DNA from: Cydia pomonella
Taxonomy: Eukaryota > Arthropoda > Insecta > Lepidoptera > Tortricidae
Reading direction: 5' to 3'
Assembly (NCBI RefSeq): GCF_033807575.1
Contig: NC_084721.1
Span: 6,758,001-6,822,000, forward strand
Length of the DNA: 64,000 bases
Part shown: in pieces, positions 1 to 10,043 of the stretch
Numbering within the stretch: the first letter of the stretch is position 1
Layout of the letters: every line of letters starts with the position of its first letter
The notes under the pieces: model-generated
The model's input: the letters and a program-made list of their open reading frames with translations, nothing else
Databases searched by the model: none
Told to the model about the DNA's origin: nothing
Made by a program: the position numbers and the translations under genes

Positions 1-33
1 AAAATTTTGGATACGAGGGTGGTAACTCGACAT

Positions 34-640
34 GTATGTTTACCCATTTAAAAAGTTACCTCGATTCCTCATTGATTCTACCATCAGATCTCGAGCGTGA
101 CAAAAATGTGTCTTGAAAATCTAATTTGCCTAATAAACATAACGAAGAAGACAAATCGCCAAGCAGGAACTATGCATCATTGAAGAGTTTTATTCTGATC
201 AGCATCAGCAGTTTCACTTCATAAAATGTCACTTTTTTAAATGTATATGCTTGATTTGTTGATGAAAATACAAAATTCACTATATGTATGCCTTTCACAT
301 TTAAAAAGTTCCCTCGATTCCTCATTGATTGAATCAATGATTCTACCATCAGATCTCGAGTGTGACAAAAATGTGTCTTGAAAATCTAATTTGCCTAACC
401 ATAACGAAGAAGCTAAATCGCCAAATAGGAACTATTTGTCGTTGAAGAGTTCGATTCTGATCAGCATCAGCAGTTCCACTTCATAAAATGTCACTTTTTT
501 AAAAGTAAATGCTTGATTTGTTGATGAAAATACAAAAGTCACTATATGAATACCTTTCACATTTGAAGAGTTCGCTCGATTCCTCATGGATCCCATCATC
601 AGAACTGAGTTTTGACAAAAACGGGACCAATCTGTATATA
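34..640. repeat. Tandem ~250-bp repeat units (2 full, 1 partial)
   Basis: Three successive copies of the same unit are visible. The anchor 'ttaaaaagtt' occurs at 48-57 and 301-310 and, as 'ttgaagagtt', at 563-572, giving periods of 253 and 262 bp. Each unit then reads 'cgattcctcat', a 'catcaga' block, 'gtgacaaaaatgtgtcttg' (diverged in copy 3) and 'gatcagcatcagcag' (copies 1 and 2). Copy 3 is truncated and passes into the inverted repeat that follows. No coding capacity is evident; the 64-codon frame at 509-703 is incidental. Such arrays occur in lepidopteran transposons, but I cannot assign a class. Confidence 0.8.
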
Positions 641-1035
641 TATAAATTCAATCAAACAAATTATTTTCAAAATCGGTTCGGAAATGACGGAGTTATGAAG
701 TAACAAACATTCTCGTACAACCGAATTGAGAACCTCCTCCTTTTGAAATCTTGAAGTTGGTTAAAATAGGGAAAACGTTTTTCCACTTCTAAATATTTTC
801 CATTCTCCAATTTCTCCATGTTTTTAACCGACTTCAATTTCTTAGAAGGAGGAGGTTCTGTATTCGGTTGTGGGTATTATTTTATTTATATGTACACCGA
901 TTACTCCGATACCTGTGGTCCGATTCGAGTAATTCTTTTTTTGCTTGAAAGGAGTTACCTCCAAGTTGGTTCCATTTTAATTGGGTTCTGATCTAATGAT
1001 GGGATCCATGAGGAATTGAGGGAACGCCTCATTTT
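565..1035. repeat. Large inverted repeat, ~200-bp arms
   Basis: The left arm (about 565-768) and right arm (about 816-1032) are homologous in inverted orientation around a ~50-bp spacer. Matching blocks include 'cctcatggatcccatcat' (left) against 'atgatgggatccatgagg' (right), and 'gaacctcctcctttt' against 'gaaggaggaggttc'. The inner ends carry the 'gaagttggttaaaa' and 'ttttaaccgacttcaa' motif common in lepidopteran repeats. The arms share sequence with the upstream tandem units, so the array and foldback probably belong to one element. The class is unresolved. Confidence 0.75.
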
Positions 1036-1261
1036 TTAGCAGGTTTCAGTGATCAGGGGTTGATGTGCTGTGGAGTTGAGTGATCGGTTGAGGGATTGGG
1101 CCAGTGGCGGGGCGGAGGATAGATTTAGAGTAGTGGCAGGAATGATTTCCTAGACGCACCCGTGTTAAAAATGATTATGTTTTTCATTTATGCGTCACGC
1201 GTTACTCGTAAGCTCTTAACAATGCCTTATAAGTAAAAATGGAATAATAAAAACTTTTTAC

Positions 1262-1410
1262 CAAACAGTAAACCGACCTCAAAAAGGATAGAATATAATA
1301 TTATCCTTTTTTTTAAGTATATGTGTTACCAACTGATATGTTTGAAGTCGGTGTCAAGCCAAACTTTGAAGCATACCATGATTTTGGTACGATTCGACAA
1401 GGATGCGGCT
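1262..1410. repeat. Fragment of the 'gaagtcggt' dispersed repeat
   Basis: The segment carries 'aaccgacctcaaaaagg' at the left and 'tttgaagtcggtgtcaagcc' at the right, in inverted arrangement. It is related to the inner ends of the inverted repeat at 716-870. The surrounding 1036-2140 is otherwise AT-rich. A short stretch near 1570-1620 ('gcgttttcccggcctagcg') resembles the 3' portion of LINE relics seen elsewhere in the window. No gene is seen. Confidence 0.45.
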
Positions 1411-2143
1411 ATATTAATATTATGTAAATACAATACGTTGGATTTCCTTACACGACAGCAATGAAGATACTTTCTGTGGGTAAGTCCATACGATTACCAT
1501 GTTTGTCGGTATATTACTATAAATCCAATGCGTTTATTTACCGTCGTAATTTTTAAAGAGCTATCTTCTTCAACCTAGCGTTTTCCCGGCCTAGCGCCAG
1601 GGTCCGCTTTCCTACTTTCGGTTTACTTTTTTTTGTAAAAAGTTTTTATTTTATATGTTATTGACACAATGAAAAACTAGGTTAAAATAATTCTACGGAT
1701 TACACTCACAAATTTTAATGAAAAATAAAAGAATTATTAAGAATAGTATTGTAGAATTATTTTAATGTTAGTATGTCTCACGACAGTTTAAATTCGAAAA
1801 ACTAGGTTCATTGGTTTTCCGTTATTTTTCAAAATTTGCATAACAAAATTACGGTTATTTCGTTAGATTCGAAAAGCTTGCCTTTCCTCTGAAGATGAAT
1901 CCGACATGTTTTTTAAAAACCAAAGCAAAACCAAATACCTACCAATATTTTTACAAGCTTTTATTTAACTTTCCCTGTTACCTGTTAGTATGATGTTTGT
2001 TATTTAGTGTGGGTCAAATATTGGAAGCTTAATTTGACTCTGACCCACTTTCCGATTTCCGATTGAGCTGAAAATTTGTATAAAAAAGAGATAAATAACA
2101 CTTTACAAAAACTAGAAAAATAAAATGATTAATTATTAAATAA

Positions 2144-2350
2144 ATTTTGGACCCGGGTACGTCCTAAAACTACGTCCCAAAAAAAAAGTATGGGCATTGT
2201 GAATGTCATCTCGCTTTGTGGGGTAGGGCACAGCCAGTGGATGTCATTCCAGATCTAGAGCAGAGCCCAACTGGGGAAGTACCTTCACCTTACAGAAAAC
2301 AGCAGCCAAATAATACTAGACCCTACTCATAGCGTTGTATTCCTGCCGGT
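2144..2350 (+). mobile_element. Retroposon family A, 5' portion
   Basis: This copy runs from 'ggacccgggtacgtcc' through 'gggcattgtgaatgtcatc', 'agatctagagcagagcccaa' and 'ccctactcatagcg' to 'cctgccggt', then stops before the conserved 3' half found in other copies (such as 36767-37118). It is therefore 3'-truncated or recombined. The family is a retroposon, because the 6705-6964 copy has a terminal A-tract and a 12-bp target duplication. No ORF is retained. Confidence 0.75.
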
Positions 2351-2480
2351 AATTTAATTAGAACAAAAGATAAAAAAAAAATTTTTTTGAACAAAAGTTA
2401 TTTGCAATAATCGACAACAAAAAGAAACACACTGTGTTAATCTTTGGCAGTGTTTTTGACAATTTGATCGATATATTTGA

Positions 2481-2753
2481 AATAAATAAAATAAATATTA
2501 AATATTATAGAACATTATTACACAAATTGACTAAGTCCCACAGTAAGCTCGATAAGGCTTGTGTTGAGGGTACTTAGACAACGATATATATAATATATAA
2601 ATATTTATAAATACTTAAATACACAGAAAACACCCATGACTCAGTAACAAATATCCATGCTCATCACACAAATACATGCCCTTACCAGGATTTGAACCCG
2701 GGACCATCAGCTTCGTAGGCAGGGTCACTACCCACTAGGCCAAACCGGTCGTC
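2481..2753 (-). mobile_element. tRNA-derived SINE, family S1
   Basis: Read on the minus strand, the element begins 'gacgaccggtttggcctagt'. It contains a pol III A box (TGGCCTAGTGGG) and B box (GGTTCAAATCC), then an AT-rich body with 'atatatcgttgtctaagtac' and 'agtcaatttgtgtaataatg', ending in an (AAATA)-type tail. The tRNA-like head plus an unrelated body and simple tail is the SINE layout. Further copies lie near 11.9, 24.6, 25.3-26.0, 35.6 and 45.7 kb. Confidence 0.88.
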
Positions 2754-4042
2754 GGTGAAAATGATGACATTTTTCAAAAGTCAGAAGCTTATTAGTGTCA
2801 TAAATAAAAAAGATAATCCAAAAGGTCGAAGAAGGTTCCATACTATTCTTTGAGGATATTACCTTAGGAGCTACTAACACATACAGGCTGCTCCAAAGTA
2901 AAAAATGGTAATTTGTTAATTTCTTCGAAACCGCTACACCGGTTGTTATGATACTTTGTACACTGGTTCTAAATACCCTAATGCATTTGTACATTTCGGC
3001 TTTGTCCAATGGTTAGGGACACACTGTATATCTCATAAATGTTAACAAAAGGGTTTTACTCGCTATATTCCTATTATATTATCTTATCTTTATCTAAACT
3101 CTACTACAATAAATACTATAAGTATACATATAACAGGTAAAAATAAAAACTCAATTTCCTGTCTTAACGCCCCCTCTTAAATCCATTTATATATATTAAA
3201 TATATTTCACAAAAATACAGGATAATGTACAAATTGCAAACTTATTGCCAATTGGCCTTTTCTATAAGTCAACAATTGGGTCATGTATTTCATAACAAGA
3301 AATATTTTATATTAAATAAATATATAGGTATAACTAATTTAAAAAGCACAACTTTTGACCAACCTATAAAAGTCTTTGAACTTTCAAAATAGTGAGGAAA
3401 TTCAATTCGAATTAACACATACGATAATTAGTAAATCTAAAACATGTAACGAATATCAATCGGATACGGCATTTAGAAGTTATGGTGGAATAAAGAAACT
3501 CACATACATACAAACATAAACTCTGAAAACAATACACTCCTTTTTTGGGCAGTCGTGTAAAAAGTAATACACTTAAGATGCTACAATTTGTAGTTTTGCA
3601 GTTTGGTAGGTAGTACTATTTTAATATAGGTAACACATATGTACCGTGTCTTATGAGAATAAATGATTAATAATAATACATATAATACACCATAGAAATA
3701 CAGTAATCATTGGCATGTATTTAAAAACCCAAAGCTTAATAGTTCCCATTCCAAAGAACACAGTAAAAATAATGTGTAATCTACCATAAAAAAAAAACAA
3801 TATAACTTTTAATTAATTAATATTTAGCAGCAAAACTCAAGTTAGTTCCAAATAGCCTCAGGTAAGTATTCCAAATAGCCCCATGCCAGTTACCTACCTA
3901 GTTTCCAGTAGGTGTATTCGGGGAATTCCGAATACTTCAATATGGCGGATAAGTTCGAAAATCACCCTTAATTCCATCCCATTAGAGTCCATTTTTAGAA
4001 TTACTTGAAAATTTTAAGTATTTGGATTCACCCGAATGTAAT
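2754..4042. other. AT-rich interval, no gene seen
   Basis: AT-rich DNA with short homopolymers and (taa)-type low complexity. The 93-codon minus-strand frame at 2728-3009 overlaps the SINE head and has no recognisable motif. I see no RNA gene, no clear repeat family and no convincing exon. Confidence 0.6.
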
Positions 4043-4180
4043 GTACAGTCACGTCTGAAAACATCGATACGATCGAAGTGCCAAAAATATGTATACACGA
4101 CCTTATGGCTCATATATTAGGACAGTGTATACATATTTTTGGCACTTTGTCCGTATCGATGTTTTCAGACGTGGCCGTAC
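4043..4180. mobile_element. Palindromic MITE, GTACAGTCACGTC family, copy 1
   Basis: A near-complete foldback of 138 bp. The left end 'gtacagtcacgtctgaaaac' pairs with the right end 'gttttcagacgtggccgtac'. Internally 'gtgccaaaaatatgtataca' pairs with 'tgtatacatatttttggcac'. Further copies lie at 23073-23210 and 29127-29264, with a fragment at 24868-24975. No coding sequence; a non-autonomous DNA transposon of undetermined superfamily. Confidence 0.85.
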
Positions 4181-4430
4181 CTTACCTAGTTATATAAATA
4201 AAGCCTGTATTTCGCGCGAAATTAAACTCTATTGCTGAGAGTCATAGTCTCAGTGAACAAATTGGAAATAACCAAAATCTTTGGTATTTGGCCGAAAACA
4301 AAAGAATGTCGTATGTTGTCTTGTTCTGAGTACCTAATACGAGTATTAACGTATTAGAAAGGTATTTTGGAAGATAGAAATACCGACCAGTAACACAAGA
4401 GCTAGACGCATTAAGTAACTCTCAAACATT

Positions 4431-4622
4431 TATATACCACGTCGGTGGCCAACAAGCATACAACCCGCCTGATGGTAACCGGTCACCATAGCATACGGAC
4501 GCCTGCAACTCCAGGTTGTTATTTGCGCGTTGCCGACCCAAAAACCTGTACTCTCCTTTTTTGAAGAATCCCATACATTTCAAATATCTACAGGTTCCAA
4601 AGAAATACTCCAAACCTAAGTA
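4431..4622 (-). mobile_element. Retroposon family A, 3' portion (variant)
   Basis: Antisense copy of the conserved 3' end of family A: 'accacgtcggtggccaacaa' followed by 'cgcctgcaactccagg' and 'gcgcgttgccgaccc'. Beyond that it diverges into a variant ('ccaaaaacctgtactctcc'). It lacks the A-tract of other copies. No ORF of interest. Confidence 0.65.
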
Positions 4623-4984
4623 TTGTGTAACCAACCATTAGATCAACCGACCTACTATGGCTCTCCTGTAAATCAGTTTCCCTGATTACGACTTATGTCT
4701 AGAACTATGGCAATGATTTCATCGCCACCACACACCAAACCAACTATTTAATTAACAGCATCAAATTCAATGACAGCTTTTGTCATTGCACGCTTTGTCC
4801 ATATTTTCATTCCGGTATTGTTTCATACTACGCGGAAAAGCCTGAACCACGATAGGAAGCGCGACATCTATGAGCTAAGGCGCAAACTTCAGACTGAAAT
4901 GCGTTTACCATCTTTATTATCGGCAGCGGTAATACTACAATTTAGTTCTTGCCCTACAAAAAGCGTTTCTCCTTTCATAATAAT

Positions 4985-5260
4985 AAGAATACGCCGAGTC
5001 GGTCGGCTGGCGCTCGCTCGCTCGATACACGGACGTGGCGGCGCGTCTATGTGTGCGCGGGCGGGGTTAGTGTGCGTGGGTCGGTCGCCCTCCGTCCCTC
5101 TCGCCGCTCCTCCCCCGCTGCCGCGCGTCGACCCAACGTAGCTTTCTGTTCACTTATATAACGACATACATATATACGCTGGTAAATAATATACACTGTG
5201 AATAGCGAGCTATGTGCGCCACCTAGCGGCCGCTCGCCTCCGCGCGGCACAGAGTAATGT
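4985..5260. other. GC-rich, CpG-rich island
   Basis: A sharp GC-rich patch in AT-rich surroundings, with many CpG steps ('gctcgctcgctcgatacacg', 'gcgcgcgggcggggttag'), followed by a TATA-like 'cttatataacg' near 5153. The overlapping frames of 67-123 codons in several frames and on both strands are the usual by-product of GC-rich, stop-poor DNA. It could be a promoter or non-coding exon, but nothing fixes a transcript. Confidence 0.35.
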
Positions 5261-6704
5261 AATATGTTTCAGATTTTCCTTTCATGCTTTAGGTTCATGG
5301 GCCATTAGTTATGGACTGTAATGCGTTCATTACAGAATTCATATCAATAGGGTCGATGACGTCGGTTGCTTCGTAGCGTTTTTGCGTTGATGTCTTTTTC
5401 AGAACTAATCACGCGCTACGACTGATTAGAATGACTACATAACTAACTATTAACTACAACACTAAATAACTATAGGAGACATGGAACAAGTTTTCAGTTA
5501 ATGGAATTGAGATAATAAGTAGATCCTATTCACAATTCATTATTTCGTGGATCAACTTTATAACTCTAACCTAAGTATCTAAGGAATAAAAGGCATAACC
5601 TTTTACGTCTCTGGTCTTCAACACACTTATTATATCTATAGCTTAATTTTATTAAATAATTGGATTTTGGTCTTCGTTGTTATTATTGTTTGTATATCTT
5701 TTTTTATTTTAACTCAGTGATCATAAAACTTAGCTTGTATAGCTTTGTAAGCATCATATACTTAAGTTTTTACGTAGTCAACGCAGGTATATATATGACG
5801 ATCTAAAATCAAAACAATAGGTCGAAACCAGAGGCACTCTCAGCATTGCTCTGTGTGAGAAACACGTGAGCGAAAGGCGCCCGGTGTAGGCGGGTATTCC
5901 GCCAACTTCTGGCTCGAGTTGGCTCGACCCGGCCCGAGTCGGCTCGAGATCTCAGGCCGCTCGAGCCAGCGGCTCGAGTGGGGAAATTTCACGAGTTGCA
6001 GCGAGCCATGACGGAGTCAAGCTACCCGCGATCCCGAACGAACGTCGGACACGTCTTTGAAATGGCGCGATCGCGTTTTTGAACGCAGCGGCGGCCATTT
6101 TCGGATTTATATCTGTCAAGATTTGAAAACAGCTGGGCAAAACAATGTCAAATCAAAACAGAGATTTATTATTTGGTATTTTTGAGCGATTACAGTTAAC
6201 TTTTGGATATAATTTCAACCAAGCGTGCAAGTAGGTCCACGTGATTAGACACTGATAGATAGATATCAGCATATGCCTATGCATACCACTCCAAGGGTGT
6301 CACATGCGTGTTGGCTTTTATAAGAGTATGTTGTATTAAGATTTTTTTAGGAATATACAATATAGAATATAAAATACTTCTTGGATATTATAAATATGCT
6401 TTCTTTGTTTTTCCTTTAAAATGGTCTAAAATAGTTCCTAAGTTAAGTGTTACTGTTTTAATTTTTTGGCAAAAAAAAACGTCATGAGAAAACTTTGGTT
6501 GCTATTCCAAGCGAATTGCCACGTATACGAACTATTTTGATCTCCCATTACTTCAGTTACTATGAAACTAGAGGTCCACTTACACTTTTATAGTTCAGCG
6601 ATGAAAAAAAGTGACAGCTACCCCATAAACATTAACTGTCACAGGGGCCATCATTTGATGTGAGAGATACAGTTTCGGAATTTAATTGTTGAGCCTTACG
6701 GTTT
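5261..6704. other. No gene seen; GC-rich patch with GGCTCGAG reiteration
   Basis: Mostly unique AT-rich sequence. A CpG-rich patch at about 5850-6110 includes 5911-5980, where the octamer GGCTCGAG appears three times with related forms such as GGCTCGAC. A minus-strand 62-codon frame covers part of it without recognisable features. I assign no function. Confidence 0.4.
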
Positions 6705-6964
6705 TTTTTATACTACGTTGGTGGCAAACAAGCAAACAACCATCAGCGGGCCGTATGGTAAGCAGTCTCCGTAGCCTATGCACGCCTGCAACTCCAGAGG
6801 AGTTACATGCGCGTTGCCGACCCTAAACCCCCCCTCGTTGAGCTCTGGCAACCTTACTCACCGGCAGGAACATAACACTATGAGTAGGGTCTATTATTTG
6901 GCTGCGGTTTTCTGTACCTATAAGGTGGAGGTACTTCCCCAGTTGGGCTCTGCTCTGGATCTGG
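6705..6964 (-). mobile_element. Retroposon family A with 12-bp target duplication
   Basis: On the minus strand the copy runs from 'ccagatccagagcagagccc' to '...ccaccaacgtagtata' and a poly(A) end, seen here as T's at 6705-6709. It is flanked by a perfect direct repeat, GCCTTACGGTTT, at 6693-6704 and 6965-6976. A terminal A-tract plus a variable-length target duplication shows that family A moves by target-primed retroposition. The copy is 260 bp, probably 5'-truncated. The 86-codon plus frame across it is antisense noise. Confidence 0.88.
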
Positions 6965-7181
6965 GCCTTACGGTTTACTTCACATTGGACATTTTATCGT
7001 TAGTATTATTAGTAGTATTGACAACCAAATTATCTTGAACCCTAAGTGGATCAACAATTAAAGTCCGTGGCTGTACCAATAGTAAAACGTTCAACTAAAT
7101 AGGAACCGGCATAAGTATCTAAGCGGTCAGTTGATCAAAATAATCTTAGCTTTTAAAGCTTTATTGTTACAAGAGAATAAC

Positions 7182-7430
7182 GTCAGATGACAACCATAAC
7201 GGACTATTCCTAAAAAATTATTAAATAAAAATCAACTTTATTATGGTACAAATACGGTTTACTATGGGCACTATTGCTATGAACTTGTGTAGGTAATTAG
7301 TGAGTGTTGGTTTTCATCTGACGATAAGAGCGTATCGTCAGGTGACAACCAAACTTACTAACTACAAAAAAATTATTAATAAAAAGTCAACCTTATTTAG
7401 CTATTATTACGGTTCACTATGAACTGACGG
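7182..7430 (+). repeat. Two diverged direct copies, ~155-bp period
   Basis: 'gtcagatgacaacc' at 7182 recurs as 'gtcaggtgacaacc' at 7337. Both are followed by similar A-rich text ('aaattattaaataaaaa' against 'aaattattaataaaaagtc') and 'tacggttyactatg'. Between the copies, 'catctgacgata' and 'tatcgtcaggtg' form a short inverted repeat. A diverged tandem duplication, no coding function. Confidence 0.6.
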
Positions 7431-7534
7431 TATTTGTCAATTTTGAAATCTGAGGGCTTGGCCAAGATGACAATCGTTAGAAAACGCCAATAAAAACTTA
7501 AATAATGTACGGAAATAGTCATGTGACTTTTCGT

Positions 7535-7946
7535 AGCATCTGTCATACATTTTCGTGACATCTGTCATCCCGATACTTTTTCGTGGCACATGTCATCCCG
7601 ATATATTTTACGTGGCATCTGTCATCCCGATACATTTTCGTGACATCTGTCATCCCAATACATTTTCGTGGCATCTGTCATCCCGATACATTTTCGTGGC
7701 ATCTGTCATCCCGATACATTTTCATGGCATCTGTCATCCCGATACATTTTCGTGGCATCTGTCAACCCGATACATTTTCGGGACATCTGTCAACCCGATA
7801 CATTTTCGTGGCATCTGCATGCCGATACATTTTCGTGGCATCTGTTATCCCGATACATTTTCGTGGCATCTGTCATCCCAATACATTTTCGTGGCATCTG
7901 TCATCCCGATACATTTTCGTGGCATCTGTCATTCCGATACATTTTC
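7535..7946 (+). repeat. 28-bp minisatellite array 1 (about 15 units)
   Basis: The unit is CATCTGTCATCCC followed by GATACATTTTCGTGG, 28 bp, repeated about 15 times with point variants. Because 28 is not a multiple of three and the unit has no plus-strand stop, all three forward frames stay open. This fully explains the overlapping 116-147-codon frames with alternating 'GICHPDTFSWHLSSRYIF'-like text. These are not proteins. Confidence 0.93.
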
Positions 7947-8183
7947 TCTTTTCGCTTGGCGTTTGTCGGTACGTTTGTCAGCTTGGCTAGGCCCCTAATC
8001 CCTAACTCACTTAGGTAATTCTGTTTATTTATTTATTTATTGTATATATTTTTTTAATATCGGGGGTCCGTTTAAGAGTATATTCGGTTACGTGCTCTGA
8101 TTAGGAAAAAGTACAAAAAAAAATTATGACGCAAATATAAAATCTTTTACTGTTTTCTAATCAGAACCCCTAGTGTACATTTC
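7941..8183 (+). repeat. First copy of a 243-bp duplicated flank
   Basis: From 'attttctcttttcgcttggc' through 'gtcagcttggctaggcccc', a (TTTA)n tract, 'cgggggtccgtttaagag' and 'ctgattaggaaaaagtac' to 'tcagaacccctagtgtac', this block recurs at 8430-8672, offset 489 bp, with very few differences. It is the left half of the inverted-repeat element at 8540-8960, here without its right half. Confidence 0.9.
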
Positions 8184-8435
8184 TTCGTCATTTCATCTCG
8201 ATACATTTTACGTGGCGTCTGTCATCCCGATTAATTTTCGTGGCATCTGTCATCTCGATACATTTTCGTGGCATCTGTCATCTCGATACTTTTTCGTGAC
8301 ATCTGTCATCCCAATACATTTTCGTGGCATCTTTCATCCCGGTACATTTTCGTGGCATCTGTCATCCCAATACATTTTCGTGGCATCTGTCATCCCGATA
8401 CATTTTCGTGGCATCTGTCATCCCGATACATTTTC
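8184..8435 (+). repeat. 28-bp minisatellite array 2 (about 9 units)
   Basis: The same 28-bp unit as array 1, about nine copies with variants such as 'catctttcatcccggtac'. It is followed by the second copy of the 243-bp flank. Array plus flank were duplicated as a block. The 79- and 104-codon frames here are again open-frame artefacts of the repeat. Confidence 0.92.
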
Positions 8436-8539
8436 TCTTTTCGCTTGGCGTTTGTCGGTACGTTTGTCAGCTTGGCTAGGCCCCTAATCCCTAACTCACT
8501 TAGGTAATTCTGTTTATTTATTTATTTATTGTATATATT

Positions 8540-8960
8540 TTTTTAATATCGGGGGTCCGTTTAAGAGTATATTCGTTTACGTGCTCTGATTAGGAAAAAG
8601 TACAAAAAAAAATTATGACGCAAAAATAAAATCTTTTACTGTTTTCTAATCAGAACCCCTAGTGTACATTTTTTCGGTAGCGTGACGTGACGTACGCGTT
8701 TGCGTTAAGTCTCATTCTGTATGGGATTTAGTAACAGCGCGCCAAGCAGGACGTTTTGGAAGCTCAACCCCTAACCCCTAACCCCTTTGCGTTAAGTCTC
8801 ATTTTGTATGGTACTTTGAGTTTCCAAAACGTCCCGCTTGGCGCGCTGTTTCTAAATCGTTTATAAACGCGTACGTTACGTTTCGCTATCGAATAAATTT
8901 ACACTAAGGGCTCTGAACACGAGACCGAATATGCCCGTAAACGGATCCCCGCTATTTTTT
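8540..8960. mobile_element. Inverted-repeat element with CGTTTAAGAG / CGTAAACGG ends
   Basis: The left end 'tatcgggggtccgtttaaga' pairs with the right end '...gtaaacggatccccgcta'. Inside that, 'attcgtttacgtgctctga' pairs with 'ctctgaacacgagaccgaat'. A central foldback pairs 'cgcgccaagcaggacgtttt' with 'aaaacgtcccgcttggcgcg' around a C-rich 'cccctaacccctaacccct' spacer. Length is about 420 bp, non-coding: a foldback DNA element or composite MITE. Related ends recur near 27.67-28.41 kb. Confidence 0.7.
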
Positions 8961-8978
8961 TTACAACTTGTGCATTTG

Positions 8979-9074
8979 TATAGTTCGTGTCGCGCGCATA
9001 TTTGTCAAATCTAACCTTTAATAACATGACAATACGAGTCAAGGCACGCGTCGTCGTGAATGATACGATTTATA
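8979..9074 (-). mobile_element. TIR MITE family E, copy 1
   Basis: Ends read 'tatagttcgtgtcg' and 'cgtgaatgatacgatttata', with the core 'tgtcaaatctaacctttaat'. It matches the reverse complement of copies at 31211-31314 and 37939-38044, whose ends are better preserved. About 96 bp, non-coding. The outer TA dinucleotides could be a target duplication, but one window cannot prove it. Confidence 0.7.
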
Positions 9075-9080
9075 TATCTG

Positions 9081-9209
9081 GGGGCCTACCGCGAAAACCG
9101 AAATATGCAAATTGCGGGGATCTTTCTCATTGACTCTGATTAAGACGTAATTAGAGTGACAGAGAAAAATGCCCGCAATTGACGAACTTCGATTTTCGCG
9201 GTAATAGCC
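9081..9209. mobile_element. CWG-flanked MITE, copy a
   Basis: Terminal inverted repeats GGGGCCTACCGCGAAAAC and (reverse complement of the right end) GGCTATTACCGCGAAAAT. Flanked by CTG at 9078-9080 and CTG at 9210-9212. The core contains 'taattagagtgacagag' and 'gcccgcaatt', shared with copies at 27710-27829 and 42312-42431. A 3-bp CAG/CTG target duplication is known for some animal PIF/Harbinger elements; that assignment is inference. Confidence 0.8.
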
Positions 9210-9428
9210 CTGTACCTACGCACAAGAAGTGACAAGGACACATCAATGTACAGTACTATATAGCCGTCCTTGTCTCGCTATCAGCCGGAGTCTGCGACAC
9301 AGCGATTCACTCGTATCAATATGCGAAGTCCATAACCCGCACTCGGATAGCGCGAGGTCTTTGATTGTAGCTTCAATAATGAGAACCGTATAACCACTTG
9401 ACTATATAGCCTCCTAAGAGCCTGACAG

Positions 9429-9534
9429 AAGGCCTACCGCGAACGTTTGAAGTGTTTCCTCCCTGTCACACTTACGTATGAATTTTCAAGTGCGACAGAG
9501 AGGCAACACGTCGAACGTAGTCGCGGTAGGCCCT
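9429..9534. mobile_element. CWG-flanked MITE, copy b
   Basis: TIRs AAGGCCTACCGCGAACG and AGGGCCTACCGCGACTACG (right end read inward). Flanked by CAG at 9426-9428 and 9535-9537. The 106-bp core ('tgcgacagagaggcaacacg') resembles copy c at 17834-17943 and not copies a, e and f, although the TIRs are shared. Non-coding. Confidence 0.8.
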
Positions 9535-9550
9535 CAGGCATATTCTAATT

Positions 9551-9680
9551 TTTGGATTTGAATTCGATCTAATCCCGATTAGATGTGGATCGGATCTGTC
9601 AGTGTCAAAAGTGACATTTCTTCAACCAAAAACGTTACTTTTGACACTGACAGATCTAATCCAGGTCGAATTCATATCCT
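9551..9680. mobile_element. Palindromic MITE family H
   Basis: A foldback centred near 9626. 'ctgtcagtgtcaaaagtgac' pairs with 'gttacttttgacactgacag', and the outer arms 'ggatttgaattcgatctaat' and 'gattagatctgtcag...gtcgaattcatatcc' also correspond. A partial copy of the same sequence lies at 35152-35215. No coding capacity. Confidence 0.78.
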
Positions 9681-10043
9681 ATAATAAAATTACAATACAC
9701 CTGTAGTATTTTTTGTATTTTTGAACTTCGAATCTTTTTCATTCCAATAAAGTTCAAAGTTCAATTTGATTTTGTCCTTTTAAAAGGACGTCGGGCTTTA
9801 CGTGGATGATAGTACAATAACTAAGTCCCAACTCGGTGCAAATGATTTCGAATATCTTCGGCCAGGTAAAATAGCAGGTGCCTTTTATTCGAAAATCGTA
9901 GTTCTGTGGTAAATTCTTGAATATATGGAAGAACTATAAGTACCCCCCAAAAAAACATGGTATAGCCGGCCAAATAATTTTGTCAGTAGAAAAAAGCGCG
10001 AAATTCAAATTTGCTATGTGATGGTAACCCTTTGTGCCTACTT
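9681..10043. other. No feature recognised
   Basis: AT-rich unique sequence with a short palindrome around 'ttgtccttttaaaaggac' (near 9771-9789). I see no frame, repeat family or RNA gene here. Confidence 0.5.

Noticed and set aside
7555..8507. Repeat-rich proteins of 79-147 residues with HFRGICHPDTFSW-like text
   Set aside because: They are translations of the 28-bp minisatellite in shifting phase. All three forward frames are open, so none is evidence of coding.
8765..8787. Telomere-like 'cccctaacccctaacccct'
   Set aside because: Insect telomeres use TTAGG. This is a three-copy tract forming the spacer of a foldback element.
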